A model generated the notes under the pieces. It had not been told where the DNA came from. It searched no databases and worked only from the letters and a program-made list of their open reading frames with translations. Shown here piece by piece: positions 54,101 to 64,000 of a DNA stretch of 64,000 bases. The first letter of the stretch is position 1, and each line of letters begins with the position of its first letter. The DNA lies in assembly GCA_037389465.1 (NCBI GenBank), contig JAZARR010000032.1:3954501-4018500 (forward strand). The letters run 5' to 3'. The stretch comes from Baylisascaris procyonis. Taxonomy: Eukaryota > Nematoda > Chromadorea > Rhabditida > Ascarididae. The position numbers and the translations under genes were made by a program.

Positions 54101-55314
54101 TACTCTTTTATAAAAGAATACATAGGAAATTACCTCGTATAAAAAAATATAAAAGCACCATAAATGGGATAGTACACGTAACGAATGCCACTTTTGCGAT
54201 CCAACGTATACCATAAAACGCGAATACCGTTGAAACAACCCATGTGAAAATAAGATTACTTGTAAGATCAAACGATGCAATTTGATAATCCAGAGCTTTA
54301 TATAACGGCTGAAAAGAAAGAAGAAAACAAATTGCAATTCATCTCAAACATGGATCTCATTTTGCATTCACCTTTTCCAACTATCAGCTTCTCCAATAAG
54401 CCAAGCCGAACAAAAATCACAATCGGCAACTGCGAATTTATTAACAAAAATATCTACCTTTAAACTTGCGCGGAAAGCGCTTTTCCACCAGAAAAGGTTG
54501 CAAATTTAATAACAGGTTCTTTGATGCTATGCTGTCTGCATTAATTCTCATTACCTCTCTCGTTGTCTGTGCGCGCTTAATTTCCTTATAGATGAAATGA
54601 TACCATGTCCACTACGCTGAGCTAAACTTGTACCATTTTAACCAGTACTACCTCACTAAAACAAATAGGCGGTTTCCGCTAGTGGCCACGATTTATCTAT
54701 GCATAAATTACTCAATCGTTTTAAAAGGGATATTTCTTGCTGTTTTACAGCTTGTATAAATAACTGTGTAATTTCGACTGAAATATTACCTGATAAATTT
54801 CTTCGAAGAGGTATGTTGTGAACGGCAATGACTGATTAATCAGCGGCCCTTCAATCGTTCTGTGCGCACTGAAATATATGTTTGTTTTATGTCACTGGTT
54901 ATGTAGATGCCTGAGGGGTAATTAAATGAAGTTTAAAGGTTCAGGAGTCACTTCATGTATGACTTCTCTTATGCCTCAGCTTTCCTTGAAACCATAGGTT
55001 GAAGTGCTTATTTGATGGCATTCATAATAATTTTCAGCAATAACGTTCCAGGAAATTTTTGAAAGTATTCTGCTTATCTTCTTCGAAAGCTATGTTACTG
55101 CTGAGACTAAAAACCGAAAAATCCAGAGATTGTGCAGTGATAAAATAGGTTGGATTGAATGCATCGACTGATGGCAGAAGATTTAGATCTGCGGGATACA
55201 GGAGGTGCATGGTAGTGTTTCACTCACAGAATTTATATCATCACTTCTTCAAACTAAGGAGAACAAATCTTGTGCTTCCAGTTTCCTGAATTAATTGCGA
55301 GTTGATTGCGAGTT

Positions 55315-55365
<51 letters not shown>

Positions 55366-55376
55366 TAATTAATATA

Positions 55377-55450
<74 letters not shown>

Positions 55451-55522
55451 CGTATATTAATATTAATATATATATATATATATATATATTAATATTAATA
55501 TATATATCTATATATATTAATA

Positions 55523-55574
<52 letters not shown>

Positions 55575-55661
55575 TATTATATTAATATATATTAATATAT
55601 ATATTAATATATATTAATATATTATGTATATATATATATAATAATATATATAATATATATA

Positions 55662-55715
<54 letters not shown>

Positions 55716-56923
55716 CGAACGTCACGGACGTCGTGGATATTTTCTTCGACAGAAACCTGTGAAAAGCTATGAAATGGCGACATAAGAATTACCCGTAATC
55801 GAAGCAAATCTGACTGAGGGAGGATTTATCACACTTTGCCCAAACAAGCTTGGATGGAGCTGAAAAATTTTTACGAATTAAAAAAAGGTGCTGTCGATAA
55901 CTGCATTTCCAAGCTAATATCAGCTTCAAAGAATTCATTATTTAACAGTTATTTGGCTTCTTTTGCAAAGTAATCGATGATAAACGGTCGAAGACAGTTT
56001 TCTTTCGGTATATTGCTGTTTTTTGCTTAGCATTCTAGTTTTCCTGTTCAACTTTTTACATGAAAAGGAAACCGAAAAAGATTATAATCGTTGAAAACAT
56101 AGATCAAAAGTACTTTAATTGATGACGAAACCTATCAACTAGCTTTTCTGCTATGCTCGTTTTCCTTTATACATTTGACATTCATGTTGATTATCTTATT
56201 CCTCAAAAAATACCATAACCTAACAACTAGCACCCCAAACCTTAACGCAATCCTGTCTCTTCGATGCGATTAAACCCATCACCCTAGTGATCGACAACTG
56301 TTCGAACAGACAATAGAAAGTTCTCAATTAAAAGCTGACAAATGAATACAATATTTAATCACTATCGCCGTATCTGATTATTCCTAACGAAGCTTAACTG
56401 TCATTTGTTTATCAACATAAGAAACGGGAGTGTGGACTATATATGTGATTTCATGGTTCTTGCTCTAGGTTTTGTTAAGCTGAAGCATACATATGTATAT
56501 AAGCATAAGTATGCGAATGTCTGTTCGTAGATTTTGTATCAGTGATTACTTTTGTAACGATAAATGCAGAAAACTTTGCAAAAAAGCATTCGTTTTAGTC
56601 AAAAGGATCCTGTAAACCGGCCAGTTATTCATCGGAATTCAGATTATTATTTCACGTTAAGCAGCCTATTTATGTTCTTTTACAGATTTGCCTGCAAACG
56701 GCGTTATTTCTGCAGGCAAAATTGCCACTTTTGCAAGCAAATTCGGCTTAATGCAAGAAATGCAAGAAATGCAAATTCGGCTTAATCCAAGGACCATAAC
56801 TATCTGTGTGCTCGACAATGTCAGTTTGGGAAGCAGCAAAGCCAGACTAACGAAATTAGCGTGTAATGTAGATTTTAGCGAAATATCCCATGCCATTTTT
56901 CGTTAGGCTTATCAACTTTGAGA

Positions 56924-56997
<74 letters not shown>

Positions 56998-58942
56998 AAA
57001 TTGCATGCTTTTCACGCCAGTCGATCTTTCAGTTTGCACCGTTAGGGTTTTTTTAGAATAATTGTGAAGTGAACGAGTTAATTAACATATGAAAGCATCA
57101 TTTCGTTTTCTTATGCATTTATATGGCACTGAGAAAAGGCCGTAATAATGTTTCTTCTATGACACAAATACAATTTTTCCTCAACACGGATTGAGTCGGA
57201 AGAATCTCTTTTTAGGTCCGAATCGGTCCATATGTATTTAGAATAGCGACTAGATAGTTTACTTCAATGATCGATAACAGTATTCATAATTGAAGCCTAT
57301 CAATAAATGAATTCAAACTTACTATACAATGATAGAATTAGTAAGAGTATAATATGAGAGAGATGAGCAGATAAATATACTAATCGTAGCATTATTATTA
57401 TTATCATCGAAATTGAAATACCTTAAATCAACAAATAATTACTGCACAATGATTTTAATCAGAAATGCTCCAATGAAAAGCAATTTCTATGCTGCTAAAC
57501 GTTGTTTACAGTCTCCGAATTTCTGTTTTCTTTCGGTAGGGTCTCAGGCAAATCATGATGTAGTCTCTAACGCTCTTCTCGCTTCATATTATAGAGACCT
57601 CGCTTTATGGATCGATCACCTATATATAGGGATATCTAGGCCTATATTGCTGGAAGAGTGGATTCATTCTTAATAGGCATTATGATCAATTACGTATTGA
57701 GTGGAATAGCAATGAGCGTTCTGGAATTGTTTATGTATGCTCATGGTAAACCGATAGTTCAAACTATTCACTTTACACCCAAAAAGAAGCAGAGAAATGC
57801 TGAAGTCTGGTTCATAAAAGGTTATAAAGTTAAGAAAAAAGGTGTGACAGATGACTTTTTGTGATAAATTGTTTCTTTTATTAACTTTTTCAAAGGTACG
57901 TTTTTGTACAGTTCATAAACATTGCTTCATCCATGGCCGACATTTTCAATTTTTGCATAAGAAAAGACCTACTGCATTAGTGAGGTGAGCATTTCACAAG
58001 TGGAACTGCAATTCCATAGGGACTATGCTGACATAAAAGCCGTTAAGTCGATGGATAGGTATAAGTGTGAATTTTAAGGCTATAAGCTGGAGATTTAAAA
58101 AAATATTTGTTCTATTGTTTCATTTGACTAATAAATGATTTTTAAAATTTGTTGCTAATGTTTATCGCGCAGTGAAAACATTTTTTTCCTCAGATGCATT
58201 CAACCTCGCAACATTCTGCTTCTATTTCAATTGCTTGTTTCAAAGCTGCAGCTAGGAATTTTGAATTCCAAAATTATCGCCTAAAAATTTAGTTTTAAGT
58301 TTTGCATGAATATTTGCGCATCAATGTTTATAGCGGTTGCATTATCACTATTGGTGTTTTGACCACAGTTGTTACCCATACTTTGATTTCTTTCAGCCTG
58401 ATTGTACATTTCGCTTACCTGAAAAAGCGGGAACCATGCGAGAAAATGTCCTGTGTGGAGAGGTGGAAGTAAACTGACCGAGAGCCATTTCTAGATACAT
58501 GACCGGAAGACCAATAAAGATGTATCCAATCATGAGACTGTAAGTTAGTGCTGAAATATTAACTGCAAATATTCATTAGTGAAATCATTAGAGCACTTTG
58601 ATGGCACATATCAGCTTTCGGCTTAATCCGTTATTGAAACGCCTTTCAGTGTGAACGCTTCAATGAGCGATGACACTGAAATCAGGGTCGTCGAATAAAG
58701 CACTTGTTGGAGAGTTCGAATTCGTTTTGAATGCCTTGAGAAATTTGACAGGTGAATAGCATTAGAATGGAATTATGCTGACCTGCTCCGTGCTTGCCAT
58801 ATAACATCGGCAATGTATATAAAGATGCCGGACAGCAAACATAGCTGCAGAAAGTGACAATTGCCTCGATCGGATTTGACCAACGGTAACGAGCAGCCAT
58901 AGCACTCTCTTCATTCTGCCATTCGAGGAGACTCCTCTCCAT
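47195..58942 (-). CDS. Divergent SLC6-family (neurotransmitter:sodium symporter) transporter, 14 exons, 588 aa
   Basis: Twelve-TM plasma-membrane transporter of the SLC6/NSS fold. Exons: 58942-58783, 58550-58419, 57421-57323, 55859-55793, 54868-54790, 54308-54134, 52912-52795, 52162-52014, 51387-51206, 50628-50548, 49557-49388, 49120-49033, 48455-48370, 47375-47195. Phases match and the sum is 1767 nt. Family marks in order: TM2 [16 protein letters not shown]2 disulfide pair LVWAKC...ICFDYG; TM4-5 [20 protein letters not shown] then [20 protein letters not shown] and [10 protein letters not shown] in TM6; TM7 [22 protein letters not shown]9-10 [22 protein letters not shown]11 [16 protein letters not shown]-tail [14 protein letters not shown]. 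The TM1 signature is not conserved (see findings). Exon 3 (TM3) is the weakest exon; the donor of exon 7 was chosen by family spacing. Substrate unknown. The C. elegans snf genes are the relevant family; I cannot name the member. Confidence 0.94.
48048..48112. repeat. (TA)n microsatellite in the last intron of the SLC6 gene
   Basis: About 65 bp of pure TA, between exons 13 and 14. It causes an artefactual run of Ile-Tyr codons in one plus-strand frame. Confidence 0.95.
53156..53511 (+). mobile_element. Solo LTR, copy 2 (in an intron of the SLC6 gene)
   Basis: A 356-bp relative of 12023-12352, antisense to its host gene. It begins TGTTGGGCTATGGCAGCGAA and ends CAGTCACAGCA. A TATA-like box (GGCCTATATAAGCAGACC) sits centrally. 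Flanks are ATAAG before and GTAAG after, a possible imperfect target-site duplication. No internal retroelement genes adjoin it, so recombination between two LTRs is the likely origin. Confidence 0.65.
55317..55714. repeat. Large (TA)n / TATTAATA tract in an SLC6 intron
   Basis: About 400 bp almost entirely of TA dinucleotides, interrupted by TTAATATT blocks. It lies between exons 4 and 5. The interruptions give many short palindromes, so strand slippage and assembly error are both likely here and the length may be wrong. Confidence 0.95.
56687..56720. repeat. Perfect 10-bp inverted repeat
   Basis: TTTGCCTGCA at 56687-56696 is matched by TGCAGGCAAA at 56711-56720, with a 14-bp loop. It lies in SLC6 intron 3, next to a direct repeat of GCAAATTCGGCTTAAT (about 56739 and 56770). 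Possibly a remnant of a small mobile element. Confidence 0.7.
56926..56994. repeat. (TA)n microsatellite in an SLC6 intron
   Basis: About 69 bp of pure TA between exons 3 and 4 of the transporter gene. Confidence 0.95.
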
Positions 58943-58981
58943 GATGGATTCATCGGCAGGTGAACTTATTGGTGAAGTAGG

Positions 58982-58991
58982 CTGCAAAAAC
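58982..58991 (-). promoter_or_regulatory. Candidate trans-splice acceptor of the SLC6 gene
   Basis: On the minus strand TGTTTTTGCAG ends just before position 58981, giving 39 nt before the chosen ATG at 58942. An ATG further up (59014) is in frame but would be removed if this acceptor is used. I chose 58942 because the acceptor is strong and the residues upstream of it are not typical of the family. Confidence 0.45.
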
Positions 58992-61900
58992 AATTTGTGC
59001 TCTCTCGAGCTCATTCAAAAATCCCCACCATAAACATTCTAAACAGTGTCCTAAATATTTTATAACAAAAATTAGTAGGCAGTGTGAATTACTTGGGACA
59101 ATAGAAGTAAGTCATTTTTATTGTATTGATCTAATAGTTGAACATATTTTTGAGTTTTTGAAAGTAAACAAGTAAAGAGCTGAATATTTCCGTAACATTT
59201 CATTGTTATAATTTGAGTCGACAAACATGAAGTGAAAGACAGAGTGGCAATAGCGGAGATCCGTTAAAGGAAGTGAAAAGACAATGAAAAATCGTTGATT
59301 TTCAATAAACAAGGCTTTGGTTTTTCGTGGAGTCTTAATAGTGAAATTTATACTATATTCATGCGAGCTGCCTGAAATTTTGCATAAAAAGCCAAAAATG
59401 CGCGCTCGTTTTCCATTCATTTTATTAAAGGACAATTTGTGATTCATTTCGTAACCTAAATTTCTGGCCCATTAGTTGGCAGATCATTTCGCCTATATTG
59501 TCGTATTTGAGTGATCAACGAATGATCGACTTTTATTCGATTAAAAAAGACATCCAAGGTACCGAAAGTTTGATGATTACGGACGGTTTACATTTAAATC
59601 TTCGATAATTTTTGTTTCTTACTAATAGAGTTTTGCAATTTGGCTGAGGCTTACTTCTGAAAATCTTTAAAATTTCCGGCTGATCACTCGACTACCTAAT
59701 GAACTGCTTTCGCAGGGAAGTGTTATTGATGTGTGGTATAAATTCTAGAGCATTTAGAAATTTAAATGAGTAGGCTCGACGTAAGAAATTTTTGACGACC
59801 GTTGACGAATTCTCGGAATGCAGAAATGCAAGTTAAAGCCACTCTAGATTATTAAATATATTTTTTGCTTGCAAGCTACACAAAGCTGCGATTCTTCCAA
59901 TGCCATTTTGTTTTTTATTATTTCACAACGATTATTGCTCATACGGTTGCTCACATTGCTCTATTGTTTGAACACTATGAATGTGGTGAAAACATAGAAA
60001 GACATACCAATTCATCGTCATCTTTCTTGGGAGCAATGTGCACATTGCTAATTTTCTCGTTTGCGTTCGATTGCTGTCTCTCTAGTGCTTGTCGGTTGCT
60101 GTTTCTCGACTGAATTAAACAACTAAAATGCCACGAAACCCAAATGAGGAATGACTGATTGGCGAGCCTTATTTTGATTATCACTATCCTTTTGGACTGA
60201 TTTTATGTCTTCCTGCACACCCACCACTTTCATCGTTATGTTCCTCAACACACTTCACTGTCATCTGTGCAATCGATTACTTCCATTCATTTAGTGTTAG
60301 TAAACACAAGGGTATATCGAGATAATCGGAAGCGGTATACGGATGGAATAATCAAGAATGGGCCATCTTCTGCGATAACGGTTGTCATCGCTTTGGAGTG
60401 ATGGACGTTGTTTTAATAGGTTGATAGATATAACTGAGTAATGAAGTGTTCCGTTGTTTGGGCACTCCTCATGTTGTTGTTGTTGTTGCTTGCATAGATT
60501 GTTTTACAAGTATTCCCCCACCTTGAATACATAGGAAAATTCAGGGAATACCAATCAGCGAATAAGACAGATTTATAATTACAAAGAGGATTTCTTGATA
60601 GCATTCCAATTTTGGGATGTCGCTTGCATATCATTACTAGTAGACGAGATGTAGTTCTCACATTTTCCATCGATATTTTTCATCGTCGGTGCTATTTTCT
60701 CACTCCTAATCATTTATTAAAAGATGGTAGGTTTAGGCAATAAATGAAAAGGTAATAAAGAGACGAGATTATGCTCGCAAATGGGCATGCTGTAAGATTA
60801 ACAGAAGCAATGTATGCTTCATTTAGAAGCGATGAGCTGCATGACGCACCGCGTAAAAGTGACTATTAGCCTTTATCAACGTCAAATCCTTCATAGCAAC
60901 TTTTTCAAAAGAATTTCCGATTTTTTTTTTTTTTTTTTTTTTTGATCGTAGGAATTCATCCATTAAAAATTCATTTAAAAAAAAAGCAAAACTACAAAAA
61001 AAAAAAAAAAAATCGAAGTGTGACTGCAACATCAAAATGCAAAATAAAATTGCAACTTCTAATTCATTATATATATTGTTACAGTTATCAAGTGGGAGTG
61101 ATGATGCAATAAGCATTTGATTTTGATTCTCCCATTGACTTTCCTGCTACATAACGTAGGCAATAATAATTAAGCCGAGTTCAAACCAGAGCTTTTTGAT
61201 AGACGACTGTGATTTCCTTTGAATGTTTCAAACGAAAGTTTTTAAATTAACACAAATCTATTTTTTTGGTAATATTCATCTTCGGGTCGTAGGTATGAAA
61301 CTCTCAAAATACGACGGCAAGAACAATATAGCTGCTTTAATCCGAACTCGTGACAACACGTCATCGAAAGAAGGGCCCACGTGGATGAGTTCACTTCGTT
61401 GTTTCAGTCATTCCACTTCCTGCCGAATGATCATAATTCTATTCTTACAAGCTTATTACCAATTTTTGGTACTGTCACTTTCAGAAGAACAAACTCAACA
61501 TCTATAGATGTTTATTATTTCTGAACCGAATATAACACGAGATTTGGGCGACTCAGTTGTTCACATCGGCTACAGCACTATCTGTTAGCCACATCTTTGT
61601 TAACTTCCGGCCTAATCTTCTGCGTAATGAGATAATGTGTTTATAACGACTGCAAGCAGAGCTGATGTTGGGGCATAAATTTCCCGAATGGATTTTAGAG
61701 CTTTGGTGCTGCTTTCACTGGGGCAAAAAACTGGAACGCAAAGGAAGGGACAGTATCACAATATCGTGATGGTTACGAAAAAACAAGATATAACCAACCA
61801 TGATGGCGGAGCTTTCCTCACTTCTGCAAACCGCTCAAAAATATCTTCTGAACATGAATTGATGCGAAAGAAAGATAGAACTATTTAAATAATGCGGCAC

Positions 61901-64000
61901 AATTTATCCAGCTATCTTGTTAACCGACTAATTTTTTGTTCAATTAGAATAAAGCTTGCTTTTATTCAAATTTTTTAAAAAGATACCACTATGGAATAAA
62001 TAATATGCACTGATAGGGGTTGGTCACTGACGAATTAAATTTGTTGACGAATTTTGCAATGCCACTTAAAGGCCATTGCATTGATCTTTTTCTCTAAAAG
62101 TTACGAGGTATACGCGATTTAAAATACCACTTGTAAGTGAATTATAATGAATCTATGCAAATTGATTCTTTAAAACTAAAGCGCACATGTGAAATGAGAA
62201 TAAATAAACAAATTGCGAATTTCAATTCTAAGAAAAAAGCCAATCAAAACTTTTGATTCGTACCACAATACTTTCACTAGAATCAGCCGACAATGTAACA
62301 AGACAGCCGTTTTCAAAGAACTCTGCACTCTCTAATTTAATTTAAAAGTCCACAATAAACTTTCAAAGAATTCTTATTATTATTCTTCGACAATAATTAC
62401 TCTGCTATGCAATTGAATAAGATGATAAAATTTTATTGAATTCTGTATAAATACACATAAAGAATTTGAAGATATAAATAATATCGCACAATATAATACA
62501 AAGGAAATGAATATGGAATCGTAAAGGCGATAACGAGCATCAACATGTGCAAATTGCACGACATGTCTATACTGAATTTTTCAAACGAAATCTTGTCACT
62601 TGAACAACAATGTGCAATGCGACTGCGTCCGGGATGCTCGTAGATTGGCTTTCTTTTCCGTCGATTTGATAGTATCACAAATCGTTCAATCGAGAAACCG
62701 TATTGACATCAGCTCTTCAATGTTTATACTTTCCATTGCCTGAAAGAACGAAATGAATCCAACGGTTGATAGAGATGCGCCCTGGATTATTTTCGTTTTC
62801 CTTTACTTTCATACCACAACAGAAATAGCATTTTATAATGCGAACGGCGATAAACAAACGCAGAAGAACGCCCAAAGGCACAAGCAAGATGCGCTACTTT
62901 GTGATGTGACGAGAGGAAACGATTTTTCAATCAGGAAGGGCGGACCTCTTTGAGAAACACTTCGTGGAGGCAATGACCGCAGGGAAAAATGGAGCAAGGA
63001 ATATTCCGCGCTAATACCTTAGTTTTTTTTTCCATTCCGGTCTCTCACCCCCACTTTCATGAACTGCTAATAAATAATAAAATAAAAAGCGCAATCAGTT
63101 CGTAATTTAACTGATTCGGTCGCTATAGCGCTTAACTATAAACGTTCCCCAAGATATGTGCTATTCTATGATCCGATTGTGAAAATATGGTGCAAAATAT
63201 TGTGAAAATATGGAAAAATGAAAATATAACTGATGCAAAACGTATGCAATTTTTCGGCCACCTTGGATGCTTTTAAACCCTTTTGAAGTTGTTCAATCAA
63301 CATAAAGTATGGTATCGAAAGTGGCACTACACTCAACATTGCATTCATAAAGTTTCATAATTCTAACTCGCGTGAATTTCGAGTTGAAACCACCGAACAA
63401 AAAGATAAACAAATATGTACAAGCGTGAAATTGTGATTGCATAGTTTTGTCAAACGGGTTTTCTAAACGATATAGAAAAACCAGCTGAAGAAGTATTTCA
63501 ATTGTGAACAATGAATTCAGTAGGCATTTTCAGAATTAAAAGTAGTGTAGATGGCATTCGGCGTATAACCGACGATCGCGCAAAATATAGGGAATAATTC
63601 TTATTTCAAATTTCGAATGGTTAACTTTCAACCATTGGCCCTTAGCCATCAGCCTGTCAGGGGTTGAATCATAGGTCGATCGAATTTCTAAGAACTGGGA
63701 ATTCATATCCCATCAATTGAAGAGTAAAAGAAAAATGAACTATTCGACGTGTCTCTGCTGACTGAATTTCAAAGAATCTTAGGGATGTTGATTACCTTAG
63801 AGAAAAATTTTGTTCGAAAATTAAAAGAGAATATTTGAAATTAATGAAGAATAATAGCGCTGAATGGATCGCTGTGATGATTTGATTTTTGCAAATTGCT
63901 ACTCTATAAATAGATGAGAGCGAATGAGATTTTCATTTAGAAATTGGAAAAGGATAAAATAAAATCGAGTTATGACTATGTTAATGTATTTTAATAGTTC
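58992..64000. other. Region upstream of the SLC6 gene, no gene supported
   Basis: About 5 kb with only short ORFs on both strands, none with a recognisable family or joined exons. It should contain the transporter promoter. Plus-strand ORFs near 59865-60113, 61688-61888 and 62753-62953 have no splice partners that I could phase. A poly-T/poly-A inverted repeat lies at about 60917-61015. Confidence 0.45.
60917..61015. repeat. Poly-T / poly-A inverted repeat
   Basis: CGAT followed by about 24 T on the left is mirrored by about 17 A followed by TCG on the right, with roughly 55 bp between. Either a fold-back element or two facing retrogene-like tails; also a likely slippage site. Confidence 0.7.

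Overview
This window is nuclear DNA from an animal, most likely a chromadorean nematode. It is AT-rich, with small exons (29 to about 250 nt), large introns, T-rich sense-strand introns and TTTTCAG/TTTGCAG-type acceptors. Several first coding exons sit directly behind a strong 3' splice site, as expected for spliced-leader trans-splicing. Two genes have clear C. elegans namesakes (zen-4 and gex-3). I cannot name the species. No CRISPR array, bacterial operon or rRNA is visible. Nearly every long single-frame ORF is noise. I rebuilt the genes by joining short exons on splice sites, codon phase and family similarity, and the exon sums come out in frame for all three complete genes.

Layout: (1) About 527-7411, + strand: 3' half of the kinesin-6 gene zen-4/KIF23 (coiled coil, RRSRSAGG phospho-site, Arf6-binding-like C-terminal domain). 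The motor domain lies off the left edge. (2) 8059-16641, + strand: a nine-exon gene for an orphan secreted or membrane-entering protein of 339 aa. It has a signal peptide, a very basic segment, a Pro/Thr-rich linker and helical C-terminal exons. It follows zen-4 by about 0.6 kb and has a strong acceptor upstream of its ATG. (3) 16642-20700: convergent intergenic DNA. (4) 20701-40885, - strand: complete 23-exon gex-3/NCKAP1 (1143 aa), the NAP1/HEM subunit of the WAVE complex, including a 29-nt microexon. (5) 40886-47194: intergenic, with a decayed RTE-type LINE fragment. (6) 47195-58942, - strand: complete 14-exon SLC6-family transporter (588 aa) whose signature TM1 motif and TM8 sodium-site Asp are replaced. 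(7) 58982-64000: upstream DNA with no gene I can support.

Repeats: two diverged copies, about 41 kb apart, of a TG...CA element with a TATA-like box look like solo LTRs (12023-12352 and 53156-53511). Four (TA)n tracts lie in or near the SLC6 gene, the longest about 400 bp. A poly-T/poly-A inverted repeat sits near 60.9-61.0 kb.

zen-4 (cytokinesis) and gex-3 (actin nucleation) both act on the cytoskeleton, but they are convergent and not co-transcribed, so I read this as neighbourhood only. The most unusual item is the divergent SLC6 protein. Next are the orphan secreted gene, a frame break in the zen-4 coiled coil and the solo LTR pair.
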